Source: Adiantum capillus-veneris
Lineage: Eukaryota > Streptophyta > Polypodiopsida > Polypodiales > Pteridaceae
Direction: 5' to 3'
Length of the DNA stretch: 64,000 bases
NCBI GenBank assembly: GCA_014529385.2
Contig: CM043966.1
Span: 107,628,587 to 107,692,586, forward strand
The translations under genes and the position numbers were made by a program. The notes under the pieces are model-generated. The model worked only from the letters and a program-made list of their open reading frames with translations. It was not told where the DNA came from and did not search any database. Below, piece after piece: positions 1 to 11,400 of this stretch; position 1 is the stretch's first letter; each line of letters starts with the position of its first letter.

Positions 1-558
1 TAGGCTCCAAAAGAGTCTTAATTGGTTTGTGCTAGATTCTAACTTCCTTGATGGGGTAGAATCCTAGAAAAATGAGGCACTATAAGTTTTACCTTAGCTC
101 AAATGGATTTTCACTTAAACTAGACTGCAATTTGGCACTCTAGTATCTTTGTCTTGATGGAGTTTAACACTAGATACATAGTAGTGATATTTAAGCTTCA
201 TGTCTCTTCACTTGATCGAGATATGAGACCATACTTTCAAGGTCACCACTTGTCTTACCTAAAGACCAATGTGAGACATGGGAGCAAGAAAGCCATCCGA
301 TATTGTTTTAAGGACTATTACATAGACAATCAATAACTTAAGTAAAGCAAAAAGACTTGGATCTTTCACAATTAATAACTTAAGTAAAGCCAAAAAGACT
401 TGGATCTTTGACAGTTTTTTTCAAACTAAAAAAGCACAATCTCATGCTAACAAAACTATAAATCACAATTGAAAGTTTTGAACGAGAAAAAGATCAGCAA
501 TCTTATAAGAAGGATACTTTTCATTTCATTTGATGATTACAAACTAAAAGAAAGTCTC
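1..558. other. Gene-free flank with a 42-bp tandem duplication
   Basis: No coding region can be supported here; the 60-codon frame at 154-336 has no recognisable motif. A short direct duplication starts at about 332 and again at about 374 (period 42 bp, shared core AATAACTTAAGTAAAGC), two copies. The stretch lies downstream of the last minus-strand exon, so it would be 3' UTR or intergenic sequence. Confidence 0.5.
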
Positions 559-666
559 TCAAGAAATTGATAAACAAAAAATGTAGGTGACTGCTTCATT
601 ATTTTGAGCAAACATATCAAAATCTCTATTGATTGAGCTCCATCTAGTAGTATCCTTTGTAAGATC
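559..666 (-). CDS. Terminal exon of the FCP1-branch transcript
   Basis: This short minus-strand exon encodes about 35 residues (DLTKDTTRWSSINRD...) ending in a TGA at 559-561. It starts after a good acceptor, TTCCTGCAG, at 667-672. The upstream donor is CAG|GTGAAA with the exon ending at 809, which gives a 142-bp intron (667-808). Both sites are phase 0, so the frame of the SAP-like segment runs straight into this exon. No domain is recognised. If the intron is retained, the upstream frame instead stops at 761. The splice reading is by eye and needs transcript support. Confidence 0.45.
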   Translation of the reverse strand, partial: DLTKDTTRWSSINRDFDMFAQNNEAVTYIFCLSIS

Positions 667-808
667 CTGCAGGAAGGAATAAAAAGAAAGATTTGTTAGA
701 TACCATGCACATGAGTGTTCAAGTATGTGTATCAAGAATATATGACATGTCACTAGTACCTTAGGGTTGCTTTCTATCCAGCCTTAGAAGATTGTTCTCA
801 GCTTTCAC

Positions 809-1957
809 CTGATTTATATAAGCCTTTGCTGTGGTTGCCTTCAAAACTCCTTTTGTGTTACAACCCAATTGCCTAGCTAAAGTGGTCAATTGTGACGCCT
901 TCATGCTTTCAATGGGTGTACGCTCCTTTGCTAAGATCTCTTGTATTTGGGCTCTTCTCATTTCATTGCGGTGGCTTGTGTCACTTGCATTTTCAATGAT
1001 AGTTTCATCCTGTCACCTTTTGCAGGTGGTATTCTTCTTGTAAAGAACACCTTAGCTGACCAAACATCATTTTTTGCTTCCAATACTCCATGATTTGTTT
1101 GTATTCACTATCATTTGTCACTATAGGTTGTCCATAACGATTAGAAGCAATTAAATCACGCACATCCCTTCTCTCATCAAGCTGAATCAAGTATGGCAGT
1201 AGCTCCTCCAAGAGCATATTGTCAACCATCTTCTCAGCATCAAATTGTGGTGGAAAAATGCAATTGTTTGCTGGTGAAATACATCCCTTGTAAGGAGAGT
1301 CATCAATAAGCACTGTTCTTTGTGGATCACATTCAAACCCCATGGCAATTTTGGCTAGAGGCTTGAACATTGCCTCAACGTTTGGATTGTCGGGTCTAAA
1401 CAATTTTTGAGTTTGAGCGGTGTAGCAAACATCTTGCGACCAAATTGCAAAGAAAGGCAATGTATCCTCAGCTAAGTTGTTTAGTGCTGCAAGGATTTGA
1501 TACACATTATTCCTAGTAGCTGTCGACCAAATTGCAACATTAAACCTCTGTAAAATAGTCTTCAAGAATTGGATGCAACCTGGCCTGAGTATAATATATC
1601 TTTTTGAATCCATTTGCACTGAGTTGTGGTGTGAGGATGGTTGAGGGGAACGTTTCAACAATAGACCATTTAAATCCAATATAATTGTAAGCATGGATTT
1701 CTCAACATCTACGCTACATGACGTAGTACCAATTGGCAATAGCTCGTGAGTGGACTTTTCAGTCTCTTTTGATGTATGTTGCATTTTTGAAGCATCGATT
1801 TCTTGGTTCTCATTATTGGAAGCTTGCTCAAGTTGCACAACACTAGACTCTAGTATAGAAATATCATCCATCTTGGGCACTTTAGAAACCATAGAATCTA
1901 TGGATTCTATAGTTGTTGACTGAACCATAGGAGCATTATCCATCCCAGTTTGTGAAT
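809..1957 (-). CDS. FCP1/HAD-type phosphatase exon with SAP-like C-terminus (one frameshift)
   Basis: The exon begins after acceptor TTTTCTTAG in phase 1. The encoded region has an acidic, serine-rich leader of ~90 residues and then an FCP1-homology (HAD-family) domain: motif I ILDLNGLLLKRS, motif II VAIWSTATRNN, motif IV TVLIDDSPYKG. Family members act as phosphatases on nuclear proteins such as RNA polymerase II CTD. Motif I here reads D-L-N-G-L rather than the catalytic D-x-D, so activity is uncertain. The frame stops at 1005-1007. Deleting one G of the pair at 1009/1010 would continue it into a SAP-like helix-extended-loop-helix segment (MKASQLTTLARQLG) and on to the donor at 809, so a 1-bp insertion or assembly error is likely. 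The exon can join exon 2 of the upstream gene in frame (both phase 1). Alternatively it starts independently at the ATG at 1941-1943. Confidence 0.65.
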
Positions 1958-2599
1958 CTAAGAAAACACACACACAAATGGTATCTCAAAACCACTAGAA
2001 TTTTATTCACCATATTTATATGTAGAACTCCTAGTAAGAAATTTATTTAAGGTAAAGTCGTTGTTAGAATCCTTGCAACCATTTTCAGCATTCGTACACC
2101 AAACACCACTTGTCTAAAATACAATCTACTAACTCAACATTTTCCATCCTACACTTTATTAAAGATGAGTACTTAAAGTGAAAACTAAAAGCCACCCTTG
2201 TTGAGGAAACATGGATACAAGGTCCACCAAATGTCCAACCTAGACTACAAGCAAACAATTAGAGATTTGGCTTAGATTTGGATTCAAAGGCCACCACTTA
2301 TTCAAGTAAGATAACTCCACTTGTTTAAGACAGTAATGTTTGAAGCCCCACCACTTGTCCAACCTAGACATTGATTAAATTTTGGTAAGATTTATCACAA
2401 ATCTAGAGTAGAATCAAGATTCTATGGCCAAGGTAGTCAAATAAGTTAGACAACACACAAAGCATAAGAGCACTTTAGATTCTCGTTGAGCATAAACTAA
2501 ACAATAATCAAATGTTATATTCACTTGAGATTTCATCCATGAAAAATGAAAATGATGCATGTACTTGAGATTTCCATCCATGTACAATACTTTACAATG
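1958..2599 (-). repeat. Intron or spacer with dispersed CCACCACTTGTCCAA units
   Basis: Between the SET exon and the FCP1 exon the sequence is non-coding and carries several degenerate copies of the satellite word, for example near 2,110, 2,220, 2,295 and 2,350. The 76-codon frame at 2533-2763 is only the SET exon read out of frame. The segment would be a 3' UTR plus intergenic spacer if the SET exon is terminal, or part of a longer intron (1,958-5,747) in the FCP1 splice form. Confidence 0.6.
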
Positions 2600-3156
2600 T
2601 CAAGTAAAGTTATAGTCAGCAAACAACTCTTCTCCTGCTTCAACTTGACAAATAGTCTCAATGCATACATGGCCATATTCTTCTGACTTGATGTGTGAAG
2701 AGGTGCATTTATGCCAAGGTGGCAAATTTGGATCAAATGTATAGCGTACGTTGGGACAGACATTTGTACTGTGAGAACTATTTATATAGCCCGACACGTT
2801 TCCTTCTTCTACACAACCAATAATGTATGATTGATCTTCCTCTTCTTCTATGTTTGGATCCTCTAGAAGAGAATATTTATAAGCTCTTGGAAAAATTTTG
2901 CATATCTTTTTCCAGTCTTGAAATCTATACTTATGCCCTCCATAGTTTAGAATAGTCAAACCACTTTCCAGGGTAGTATGCACAAATAGCCCATAACCAG
3001 CTCCTTCAATACATGAAAGTCGCACTTCAAAATCCACACCGTTAATATGGAAAATTACATCTTTGGGAATAGGAAAAGTTGGTGTCCCAAAAGGATCTTC
3101 ATGCCAATCATAGTGTGAAATACATCTAGTTTTTATATCACTTAACTCCTTTGTGT
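2600..3156 (-). CDS. SET-domain exon (alternative C-terminus)
   Basis: The exon begins after acceptor TTTTTGCAG in phase 1, exactly matching the phase-1 donor of exon 2 (C|AC gives His), and encodes 184 further residues. A SET lysine-methyltransferase-type fold is supported by motif I (IEGAGYGLFV), the NHSCxPN-like block GYINSSHSTNVCPNV, and the C-terminal AGEELFADYNF block that normally closes the SET active site. The first and third blocks are well conserved. The second carries an insertion-like variation (NSSHS in place of NHS). A TGA follows DYNFT directly, which suits a terminal exon. SET proteins usually methylate histones or other nuclear proteins; the substrate here is unknown. The full splice form through exons 1-3 would be about 1,041 residues. 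Confidence 0.75.
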
Positions 3157-5747
3157 CTGCAAAAAGAAGAAAATATTATGCATAAAATAATGACAATATC
3201 AAAGAAAGATATCATTATTTTATAGTCCAATAGGTCTATTGTATGGAAGACTTAGAGTGCCTCTTACATGGTGCCTCCAAGGTTTCCAAAAAATAAAATC
3301 ATTGGAAAAAAAAGGCCACTGTGTCTCCAATCTATTGCCCATTTGAAGCATAGAGAGAACCAAGGTCCACCACTTGTCCAAGCTAGACATGGAGCATTGA
3401 CACAAGATCCAACACTTATCCAAGAACCCTATAGTATATGTGGTAACATGGGATGCATTGATGCAACAAAAGTAGTCTAGCCTCCTCATCCATCTCTTTT
3501 TTCTTGTAGCCTAGAGGGATTAGTTTCAAGGTCTATCACTAGTCAAAAACTACACATAGAACATTGATACAAGGTTCCACCACATGTGAAACCTATCATC
3601 TCTAGTAGCATGGATGGTTTGATATCAAGGTTCACTGCGTGTCCTACCTATACTCTATTGTAGCATAGAGATTCTGGTTTGGTGGTACTACACTTGTCCA
3701 AACTTGGCTTGTTGTCGATATCTGGAGGTAATCAAGGGTCCTCCACTTGTCCAAGTTAGGCATATAAAACAATTGCAAGGTCCACCATGTGTACAACATA
3801 TGATTGATTATAGCATGCATGGTCCTATTTCATGGGCAACCATCTTCTCTCCAACATGTGTCCAACCTCGGCTCCATTGAAGCATGGAGAGAAGCAAGGT
3901 CCACCACTTATCAAAGCTATTATTTTCCCCCAGTGCTTTCAAAACCCATAATACGTTGTACATGGGGGGGGGGGGGATTCTGGTTTCAAGGTCCACCACT
4001 TGGCTAAGATTGGATCCATTGAAACATAAAGAGAAGCAAGCTCTACCATTTTTCCAAGCTAGGTGCCATTGAAACATGAAAACCCCATAATATGTTGTAT
4101 ACGGGGGTTTTTTTCACGGTCTACCACTTGTCTAAGCTATGGTCCATTGGAACATGGATACAATCAAAGCTCCACCACTTTTCTAAGCTAGGATCCATTG
4201 AAACATGGAGAGAAGCAAGCTCCATTGTTTGTCTAAGCTAGGATCCATTGGAACATGGAGAAAACAAGCTCCACCACTTGCCTATTATTGCATAGAGATT
4301 TGGTTTGAAGCTCCACCACTTGTCCAACCTTGCCTTCATGTATGGAGATAATAAAGAGTGCAATGCTTCTCTAAGCTAGGGACATAAAAGAGTTTCAAGG
4401 TCCACTACATATACGATCTATGATGGGTTGTAGCATGGGAGGTTTCATTTTAAGGTTGACCACTTCTCCAGCTCCGCTTGTCCAACCTCAGATCCATTGA
4501 AGAATGGAGAATAAAGGTGTACCAACTCTCCAAAATAGGCAAGAAAATCTCTATTAAACCCATGAATTGTTAATATATGCTATGCTGTGGAGTTTTGTTT
4601 GAAGGTCCACTCCTTATCCAAGCTACAATCCATTGAAGCATGGAAATAAGTAAGATATATCTATAGTCCAAGATAGGATCCATTGAAACATAGAGAGAAT
4701 CAAGGTCCACCACTTGTCCAAGCTATGCATGGGTAATTGATATAAGGACCACTACGTTTTCACCTATACTATGCTCTATCATGGATGGTTTCATATACCA
4801 CCAATTTTCCAACCTATTTAGTAGGTTGTATTATGGGGGTTTGGTTTCAAGGTACTTCACTTGTCTAAGGTGGGTTCCATTGAACCATGGAGAGAAACAA
4901 TGTCTACCACTTGTCCGAAATATGCTCCTTTAAAACATAAAAGCAAGGTCCACCACTTGTCCAAGCTAATGTTTCTCTCCATTGAAGCATGGAGAGAAAC
5001 AAGGTCTACCACCTGTCCAAAATATGCTCCATTGAAACATAAAAGCAAGGTCCACCACTTGTCCAAGCTAATATAACAAATGGGTGTTGGTTACAAGGTG
5101 TACCACACTTGTCTAAACTAGTCTCCATGCAAGGTCCACCACATGTCCAAGCTATATGATCTTGGTTTGAAGGTCTACCACACCTCTTGAAATTAGGATC
5201 CATGTAAGGTCCACCTTTTGTCAAGCTATGCCTTTAGTGAGTACTAAAACTAAGTAAATTGCAGTACTTAAATACCTTTCCAAGCTCATTAAGATTTTGG
5301 TCTCTAAGGCCACCACCACATGTCTAATCTATGCTCTAATTGATTACTTATGCTAGTTCTCAAAGTCCAAACATAAGCTCCCTTCTAGCAAGGTTAGTTT
5401 AAATTTAGGCTCCAACACCTGTCTAAGCTAGGTTCAATTTATGAAGCATCACCATTTAACCATGCTACGATCTAATGTATCATATCAAGGGGGTATTGAT
5501 AAAAGGTCCAAAACTTATTGAGTTCAAGCTCTTAAGTAATTAAGTCTTTGTGAGTATTAAATGTTATAGTTTTAGTCTAAAGATCCACCATTCAAAAACT
5601 CAAGTAATTTATTATTTACATTCAAACCTTGAATGCTTGAGATAAAAAATACAAACTCAATCAATACTATATAAAGCAAAATCTAACATTAAGAGTATCA
5701 AATCAGTAACAAGAAACACTAACATGCACAAGAAACTCAAAACATAC
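3157..5747 (-). repeat. 2.6-kb intron packed with the CCACCACTTGTCCAA repeat family
   Basis: The intron lies between donor ACAC|GTATGT (first intron base 5747) and acceptor TTTTTGCAG (last intron base 3157). Most of it is irregular copies of the satellite word, in the same plus-strand orientation as the big array at 8.4-15 kb, interspersed with phrases such as CATTGAAACATGGAGAGAA. A homopolymer of 12-13 G lies near 3,964-3,976. Small frames here (3268-3480, 3804-4077, 4857-5076 and others) are repeat translations rich in DKWWTL and are not genes. Confidence 0.75.
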
Positions 5748-7128
5748 GTGTCTCCATTTCCAAAAAGTCCTCCATTGACAGAGGATGTTGTTGTTGTTCT
5801 TCTTCTTCTCTTTGTGGAGAGCACTCCTCTGTAACAGGCACAATGTCATCTGATTGCGAAGTGGATTGTTGAAGTCCAGCCCATTTTTCTATATCTTCAT
5901 GAGACTTAGCAAAGTCTAGCAGCATGGTCTCCACGTTTTTTGCCTCCTCCACACTATCAATTAAGCATATAACTTCTTTTTTCTGTTGTATTCCTTCTTG
6001 TGCAACCAAGGAGCCATCACCAAAAACATCAACAAGCTTGCGGTCTTCAAAACAATATGTACGAATGTAGTGCTTGACCAAAGCTCTTTTTTTGGCCTCC
6101 AAATATTGCAAATCTGACATATCGTTATCTGCTACTTGAAGAAGAGAACAATCAATTGGCATGGGATGTTCCTCTGATCTTCTTCTCAGGTCTTCAAATG
6201 CATTGCCTTGTCCCAAGAAGGCAATAACTGTTAGGAATTGAATTGCTCCTTTGCAAGGAGCTGATGGAAAGTGATGCAATGCACCACAACAATGGTAGCT
6301 CAGATTATCTCCCATGGCGTGAAAGGCACATTGCAATTTTGTGAAGTTAGTGAAATCCACAAATGCAAGAAAGACAAATCCAGGATCTGTTGACCCTCCA
6401 GCAATAGCCAAGATCCCATCCAAAGCATTGTTAAATGTCTCCTCACTCCACTTCAAATTGCCTCCAACGTTTTTTGTCATATCTAAAACACATAAGCCAA
6501 TAGGCACTTTATTATTGAAGTGGCGCATCAAGTAGAGATTGCCTTCCATTTGTAGGCTCACCACATAGATTGACCATGGCAAATCTCTAGGCTCAGTTTT
6601 CTCCTTTTGAAGGTGAATTGCCCATTGCATGTATTTTATTGCTCCATCTGGAAAAGCCATTTTCTTTGTTCCACGCGTCAAACTAGATTTGATCCATTCC
6701 TCGCATAGCATTAAAATTGTTTTATAAACAACATCATTGATGTTATACATTTTGACCACCTCCTCCCAGTCTTTACATGGTGAAGACTCATTCAAATTGT
6801 TGAAGCCTTCAAGAAGTGCATCTTGAATCAATTTGTCTTGCTTCAACTGCTTGATTCGATCATACATGTCAGTTGCATCACCATCCTTTGCACTCTTTGA
6901 CAGTAAAATCTTCTCATCTCTAATCTCTTCTTGAATAGTCTTTACCTCTGATTCCTCAAGGCCACAAAGGTATCTAAATACAGTTGTTGGGGGTTTCTTA
7001 TTCTCCTCTTCTAGCTTTTCAATGATTTCTATCCAGCAATCATAAACTAAATCAGAGTACGTGACCATGTGTGCCTGTTTAGCAATCCAACTTGCTGCTG
7101 CACTCATTCTTGCCAATCGAAGAAAAGC
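5748..7128 (-). CDS. Exon 2: large nuclear-type protein with SAM-methyltransferase-like motif
   Basis: The exon begins after acceptor TTTATTTTTAG in phase 0, joining exon 1 as GWD|AFLRLARM, and ends at donor ACAC|GTATGT in phase 1; it adds 460 codons. Residues ~410-760 of the joined protein are a mostly helical region I cannot name. Around residues 758-795 the segment KLVDVFGDGSLVAQEG followed by EVICLIDSVEEA resembles motif I and the following acidic strand of Rossmann-type DNA methyltransferases (D-x-F-x-G-S pattern). A clear DPPY-type catalytic motif was not found, so this may be a degenerate or divergent enzyme. The C-terminus is low-complexity (EEEEQQQHP). ParB-like plus DNA-methylase pairings are known in phage and prokaryotic proteins, which makes the exon 1-exon 2 combination notable. 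Confidence 0.6.
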
Positions 7129-7212
7129 CTAAAAATAAATAGAGAAATAATTAAACTATTGAGCAAGATTTGTTAATTAAACACTATCAAAAAGACAAAG
7201 AAAATAACTTAC
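7129..7212 (-). other. Intron 1 of the ParB-like gene (84 bp)
   Basis: The donor GAT|GTAAGT and acceptor TTTTTAG|GCT are both phase 0. The intron is AT-rich and short, which is typical for plants, and contains no satellite units, unlike the other introns of this gene. Removing it fuses two long open frames without any shift. Confidence 0.85.
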
Positions 7213-8400
7213 ATCCCATCCGGCACGAGATGCATGTCCCTCTGCAATTCCACTTGCTGCCTTTGGTGGTCGTCCTGAGAAGATCCATTGACTCCGTAAA
7301 TGTCTCAATATTTGGCTGTAAGGTTGCTTGACATACAATGCCTGAGCCTCCTCATTTGCAATGGCAGATATAGCAGTTGCAACAAATGGAGGAGCATTCA
7401 CAACAATGCGAGCCTTTCTAAATTTATACACGCTAATCAGTCTTTCAAATATCTCTTTGTTGTTTTGTTCATTGTGAAGCAAAACTTTTGCAGCATAGAT
7501 TGAATGCTGCCCATCAAGAATCCAATAATGATAATCTTTAATTTTTTGCTCCTCTACCTCTTCTACTGCCAAAGGAGTCCCCTTCTTTGATTTTGCATTT
7601 CGAACAGGCATCAAATATGCACATGCTGCAGGCTTGGTCGTACTCCGTGAAAATCCAAATAACACACTTTCAGCGTGTTTTTTATCCATAATACGTGCAT
7701 TATAGTGATCAGGAGCAAGCCAACAATTTTGAATAGGGATATCAAATTCCCTATATTGGAAAGGAAAATAATTTATGTACTTATTCATTCCACCTGTATC
7801 TTTTTCTTGTCCTTTCATGGCCTCAGCTTCTAAAACATCTGGATCCACAATTCTCATCTTTGACATTGAACCCTCTGTTGATGAGGATGCCAAAGATGCC
7901 TTGTCTACATCCAAAATGGAACTAGTTCGCTTAGCTGCTACTTTTTGCACTTTTGCTTGCTTCTTTGTGGATGGTGGTCGTGAAGCTTTCACCTTTTTTC
8001 GTTGTAGTGTGGCAATGATGGAGCTTTGAAGTTGATCTGCTGTGATGTTTGGATTTGATTCTGCAAACTTCCATCCTCGAGAAAACATTGTCTCTTCTTT
8101 GTTTCTAGACATGCGCTCCAATGCATATGCTCCTGGAGATAGTTGAAATTCTAGATTCATTGGAACTAGAATGTCAATGCATTCCACCTCCGGATGACTA
8201 TCAACTACAGAGACAGATGCTTCCACAACTTGTCCAACATCTTCAAACAAGCTGTCATTCTCCTTTTTGGCAATAAATAGATGCACCTTATGAAATTGTG
8301 CACCCTCTATACCATGTATGTCCAAATACCATTTCCTAAGATCATTGCAAGTATAGTCAACTGAGACAGCAACCCTTGCAACCTGTTTTTTTGGAGCCAT
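7213..8400 (-). CDS. Exon 1: ParB-like (DGQHS) domain protein
   Basis: The exon gives 396 codons from the ATG at 8398-8400 (MAPKKQVARV). I prefer this start to the longer upstream frame because a splice acceptor, TTTGTTTCAG, ends five bases before it. Residues 1-95 form an unnamed domain with a VECIDILVPMNLEF stretch. Residues ~135-165 are basic and Lys/Arg-rich (KKQAKVQKVAAKR), a likely nuclear localisation or DNA-contact region. Residues ~218-350 resemble the ParB/sulfiredoxin-like fold: an entry segment IPIQNCWLAPDHYNARIMDK, then YHYWILDGQHSIYAAKVL, where DGQHS corresponds to the DGxHR signature. ParB-family domains bind DNA or nucleotides and can act as nucleases or CTPases; the role here is unknown. 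The exon ends at donor GAT|GTAAGT. Confidence 0.65.
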
Positions 8401-8420
8401 CTTTCCTGAAACAAAAAAAA
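8401..8420 (-). promoter_or_regulatory. Splice acceptor of a 5' UTR exon just upstream of the ParB-like ORF
   Basis: On the minus strand the sequence TTTGTTTCAG|GAAAG immediately precedes the ATG. This suggests the first coding exon is reached by splicing from a non-coding exon farther upstream, across or within the satellite array. No TATA box or promoter was identified close by. The plus-strand gene at 19,595 has the same design. Confidence 0.5.
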
Positions 8421-11400
8421 CCAAATGTTATTTTAGCATATACTTTTTTGTAATGAATTAAGTTTGTGTGAATACAAGGTCCACCACTTGTTCAAGTTAG
8501 ATCTAAGCAAGTATACATAGTAATCATTTAAGCTAGTAAACTAAGGGAAGGGAGAAGTAAGGTCCACCACTTGTCCAAGCTCAGCTCTAGACAACATGGA
8601 GAGATTCGAGGTCTACTAATTGTCTAATATAGGCTAACTATATTGAAACATAGAGAGAAGCAAAGGTCCACCACTTGTCCAATCTAGGGTCCATTGAAAC
8701 ATGGAGAGAAGGATGCTCCACCATTTGTCCAAAATAGGCTCCATTGAAACATGAAGAGAAGCAATATGCACCATGTCTTTGAGATGCTAGGCTCCATTGA
8801 AATACCTTAAACCCACGATATTTTGTATATGTGGGGTTTAAATTCAAGGTCCACCACTTGTCCAACCTATTCTCCCTAGTAGCATGAGTGGTTTGGTCTC
8901 AAGATTCACCACTTTTCCACTCTATGTCATTATATTAAGAAGATCTGGGTGTTAAGGTCCACCACTTGTCCAACCTATAAGGCTATATCTAAAATGGTAT
9001 TATTTACCACCACTTGGAATGCACATGATAGGTTTTACATAGGGGTCTGGTTCCAAGGTCCACCACTTGTCCAAGCTAACTCTATTGAAACATAGAGAGA
9101 ATCAAAGGTCCACACTTGTCCAAGCTAGGCTCCATTGAAACATGGAGAGAAGGATGCTCCACCATTTGTCCAAGCCAGGTTCATTGAAACATGAAGAGAA
9201 GCAAGCTGCACCATGTCTCCAAAATGCTAGGCTCCATTGAAATATCTTAAACCCATGATATTTTGTACATGGGGGGTTTACATTCAAGGTCCACCACTTG
9301 TCCAACCTATTATCACTAGTAGCATGAGTGGTTTGGTCTCAAGATTCACCACTTTTCCACTCTATGTCATTATATTAAGAAGATCTGGGTGTTAAGGTCC
9401 ACCACTTGTCCAACCTATAAGGCTATATCTTAAAGGGTATTCTTTCCACCACTTGGAATGACATGATAGGTTTTACATGGGGGTTTGGTTCCAAGGTCCA
9501 CCACTTGTCCAAGCTAACTCTATTGAAACATAGAGAGAAGCAAAGGTCCACCACTTGTCCAAGCTAGGGTCCATTGAAACATGGAGAGAAGGATGCTCCA
9601 CCATTTGTCCAAGATAGGCTCCATTGAAACATGAAGAGAAGCAAGCTGCACCATGTCTCCAAGATGCTAAGATCCATTGAAATACCTTAAACCCACGATA
9701 TTTTGTACATGGGGGTTTACATTCAAGGTCCACCACTTGTCCAACCTATTATCTCTAGTAGCATGAGTGGTTTGGTCTCAAGATTCACCACTTTTCCACT
9801 CTATGTCATTACGTTAAGAAGATCTGGGTGTTAAGGTCGACCACTTGTCCAACCTATAAGGGTATATCTTAAAGGGTATTCTTTCTCACCACTTGAAATG
9901 TCCATGATATGTTTTACATGGGGGTTTGGTTCCAAGGTCCACCACTTGTCCAAGCTAACTCTATTGAAACATAGAGAGAAACAAAGGTCCACCACTTGTC
10001 CAAGCTAGGCTCCATTGAAACATGGAGAGAGGATGCTCCACCATTTGTCGAAGCTAACTCTATTGAAACATGGGGGGAAGCATTCAATGTCTCCCAATGC
10101 TAGACCATTAAATACCTTAAACCCACTATAATTTGTACATGGTTTTACATTCAAGGTTCACCACTTGTCCACTTATTATTATATGTAGCATGATGTTTTG
10201 GTCTCAAGATTCACCACTTTTCCACTCTATGTCATTATATTAAGAAGTTGGGTCTAAGGTCACCACTTGTCCAACCTATAGGGTATATCTTAAAGGGTAT
10301 TGTTTCTCACCACTTGAAATGTCCATGATATATTTTATATGGGGTTTGATTCCAAGGTCCACCACTTGTCCAAGCTAACTCTATTGAAACATAGAGAGAA
10401 GGAAAGGTCCACCACTTGTCCAAGATAGGCTCCATTGAAACATGGAGAGAAGGCATGCTTACCAATTGTCGAAGCTGAACTCAATTGAAACATGGGGGTT
10501 TACATTCAAGGTCCACCACTTGTCCAACCTATTATCTCTAGTAGCATGAGTGGTTTGGTCTCAAGATTCACCACTTTTTCACTCTATGTCATTATATTAA
10601 GAATATCTGGTGTTAAGGTCCACCACTTGTCCAACCTATAAGGCTATATCTTAAAGGGTTATTCTTTCTCACCACTTGGAGTGACCATGATAGGTTTTAC
10701 ATGGGGGTTTGGTTCCAAGGCCACCACTTGTCCAAGCTAACTCTATTGAAACATAGAGAGAAGCAAAGGTCCACCACTTGTCCAAGCTAGGTCCATTGAA
10801 ACATGGAGAGAAGGATGCTCCACCATTTGTCCAAGATAGGCTCCATTGAAACATGAAGAGAAGCAAGCTGCACCATGTCTCCAAGATGCTAGGCTCCATC
10901 GAAATACCTTAAACCCACGATATTTCGTAGATGAGGGGTTTACATTCAAGGTCCACACTTGTCCAAGCTATTATTGGTAGTAGCCTGAGTGGTTTGGTCT
11001 CAAGATTCACCACTTTTCCACTCTATGTCATTATATTAAGAAGATCTAGGTTTTAAGGTCGACCACTTGTCCAACCTATAAGGCTAGATCTTAAAGGGTA
11101 TTATTTCTCACCACTTGGAATGACCATGATATGTTTTACATGGGGGTTTGGTTCCAAGGTCCACCACTTGTCCAAGCTAACTCTATGGAAACATAGAGAG
11201 AAGCAAAGGTCCACCACTTGTCCAAGCTAGGCTCCATTGAAACATTGGAGAGAAGGATGCCCACATTTGTCAAGATAGGCTCCATTGAAACATGAAGAGA
11301 AGCAAGCTGCACCATGTCTCCAAGATGCTAGGCTCCATTGAAATACCTTAAACCCACGATATTTCGTACATGGGGGTTTACATTCAAGGTCCACCACTTG

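Noticed and set aside
2600-2602. TGA after the SET domain treated as a mutation, with read-through into further exons
   Set aside because: The SET fold is complete at DYNF, and no GT donor in the required phase exists before the stop; a natural terminus is simpler.
2533-2763. 76-codon minus-strand frame beside the SET exon
   Set aside because: It overlaps the SET exon in another frame and has no motif.
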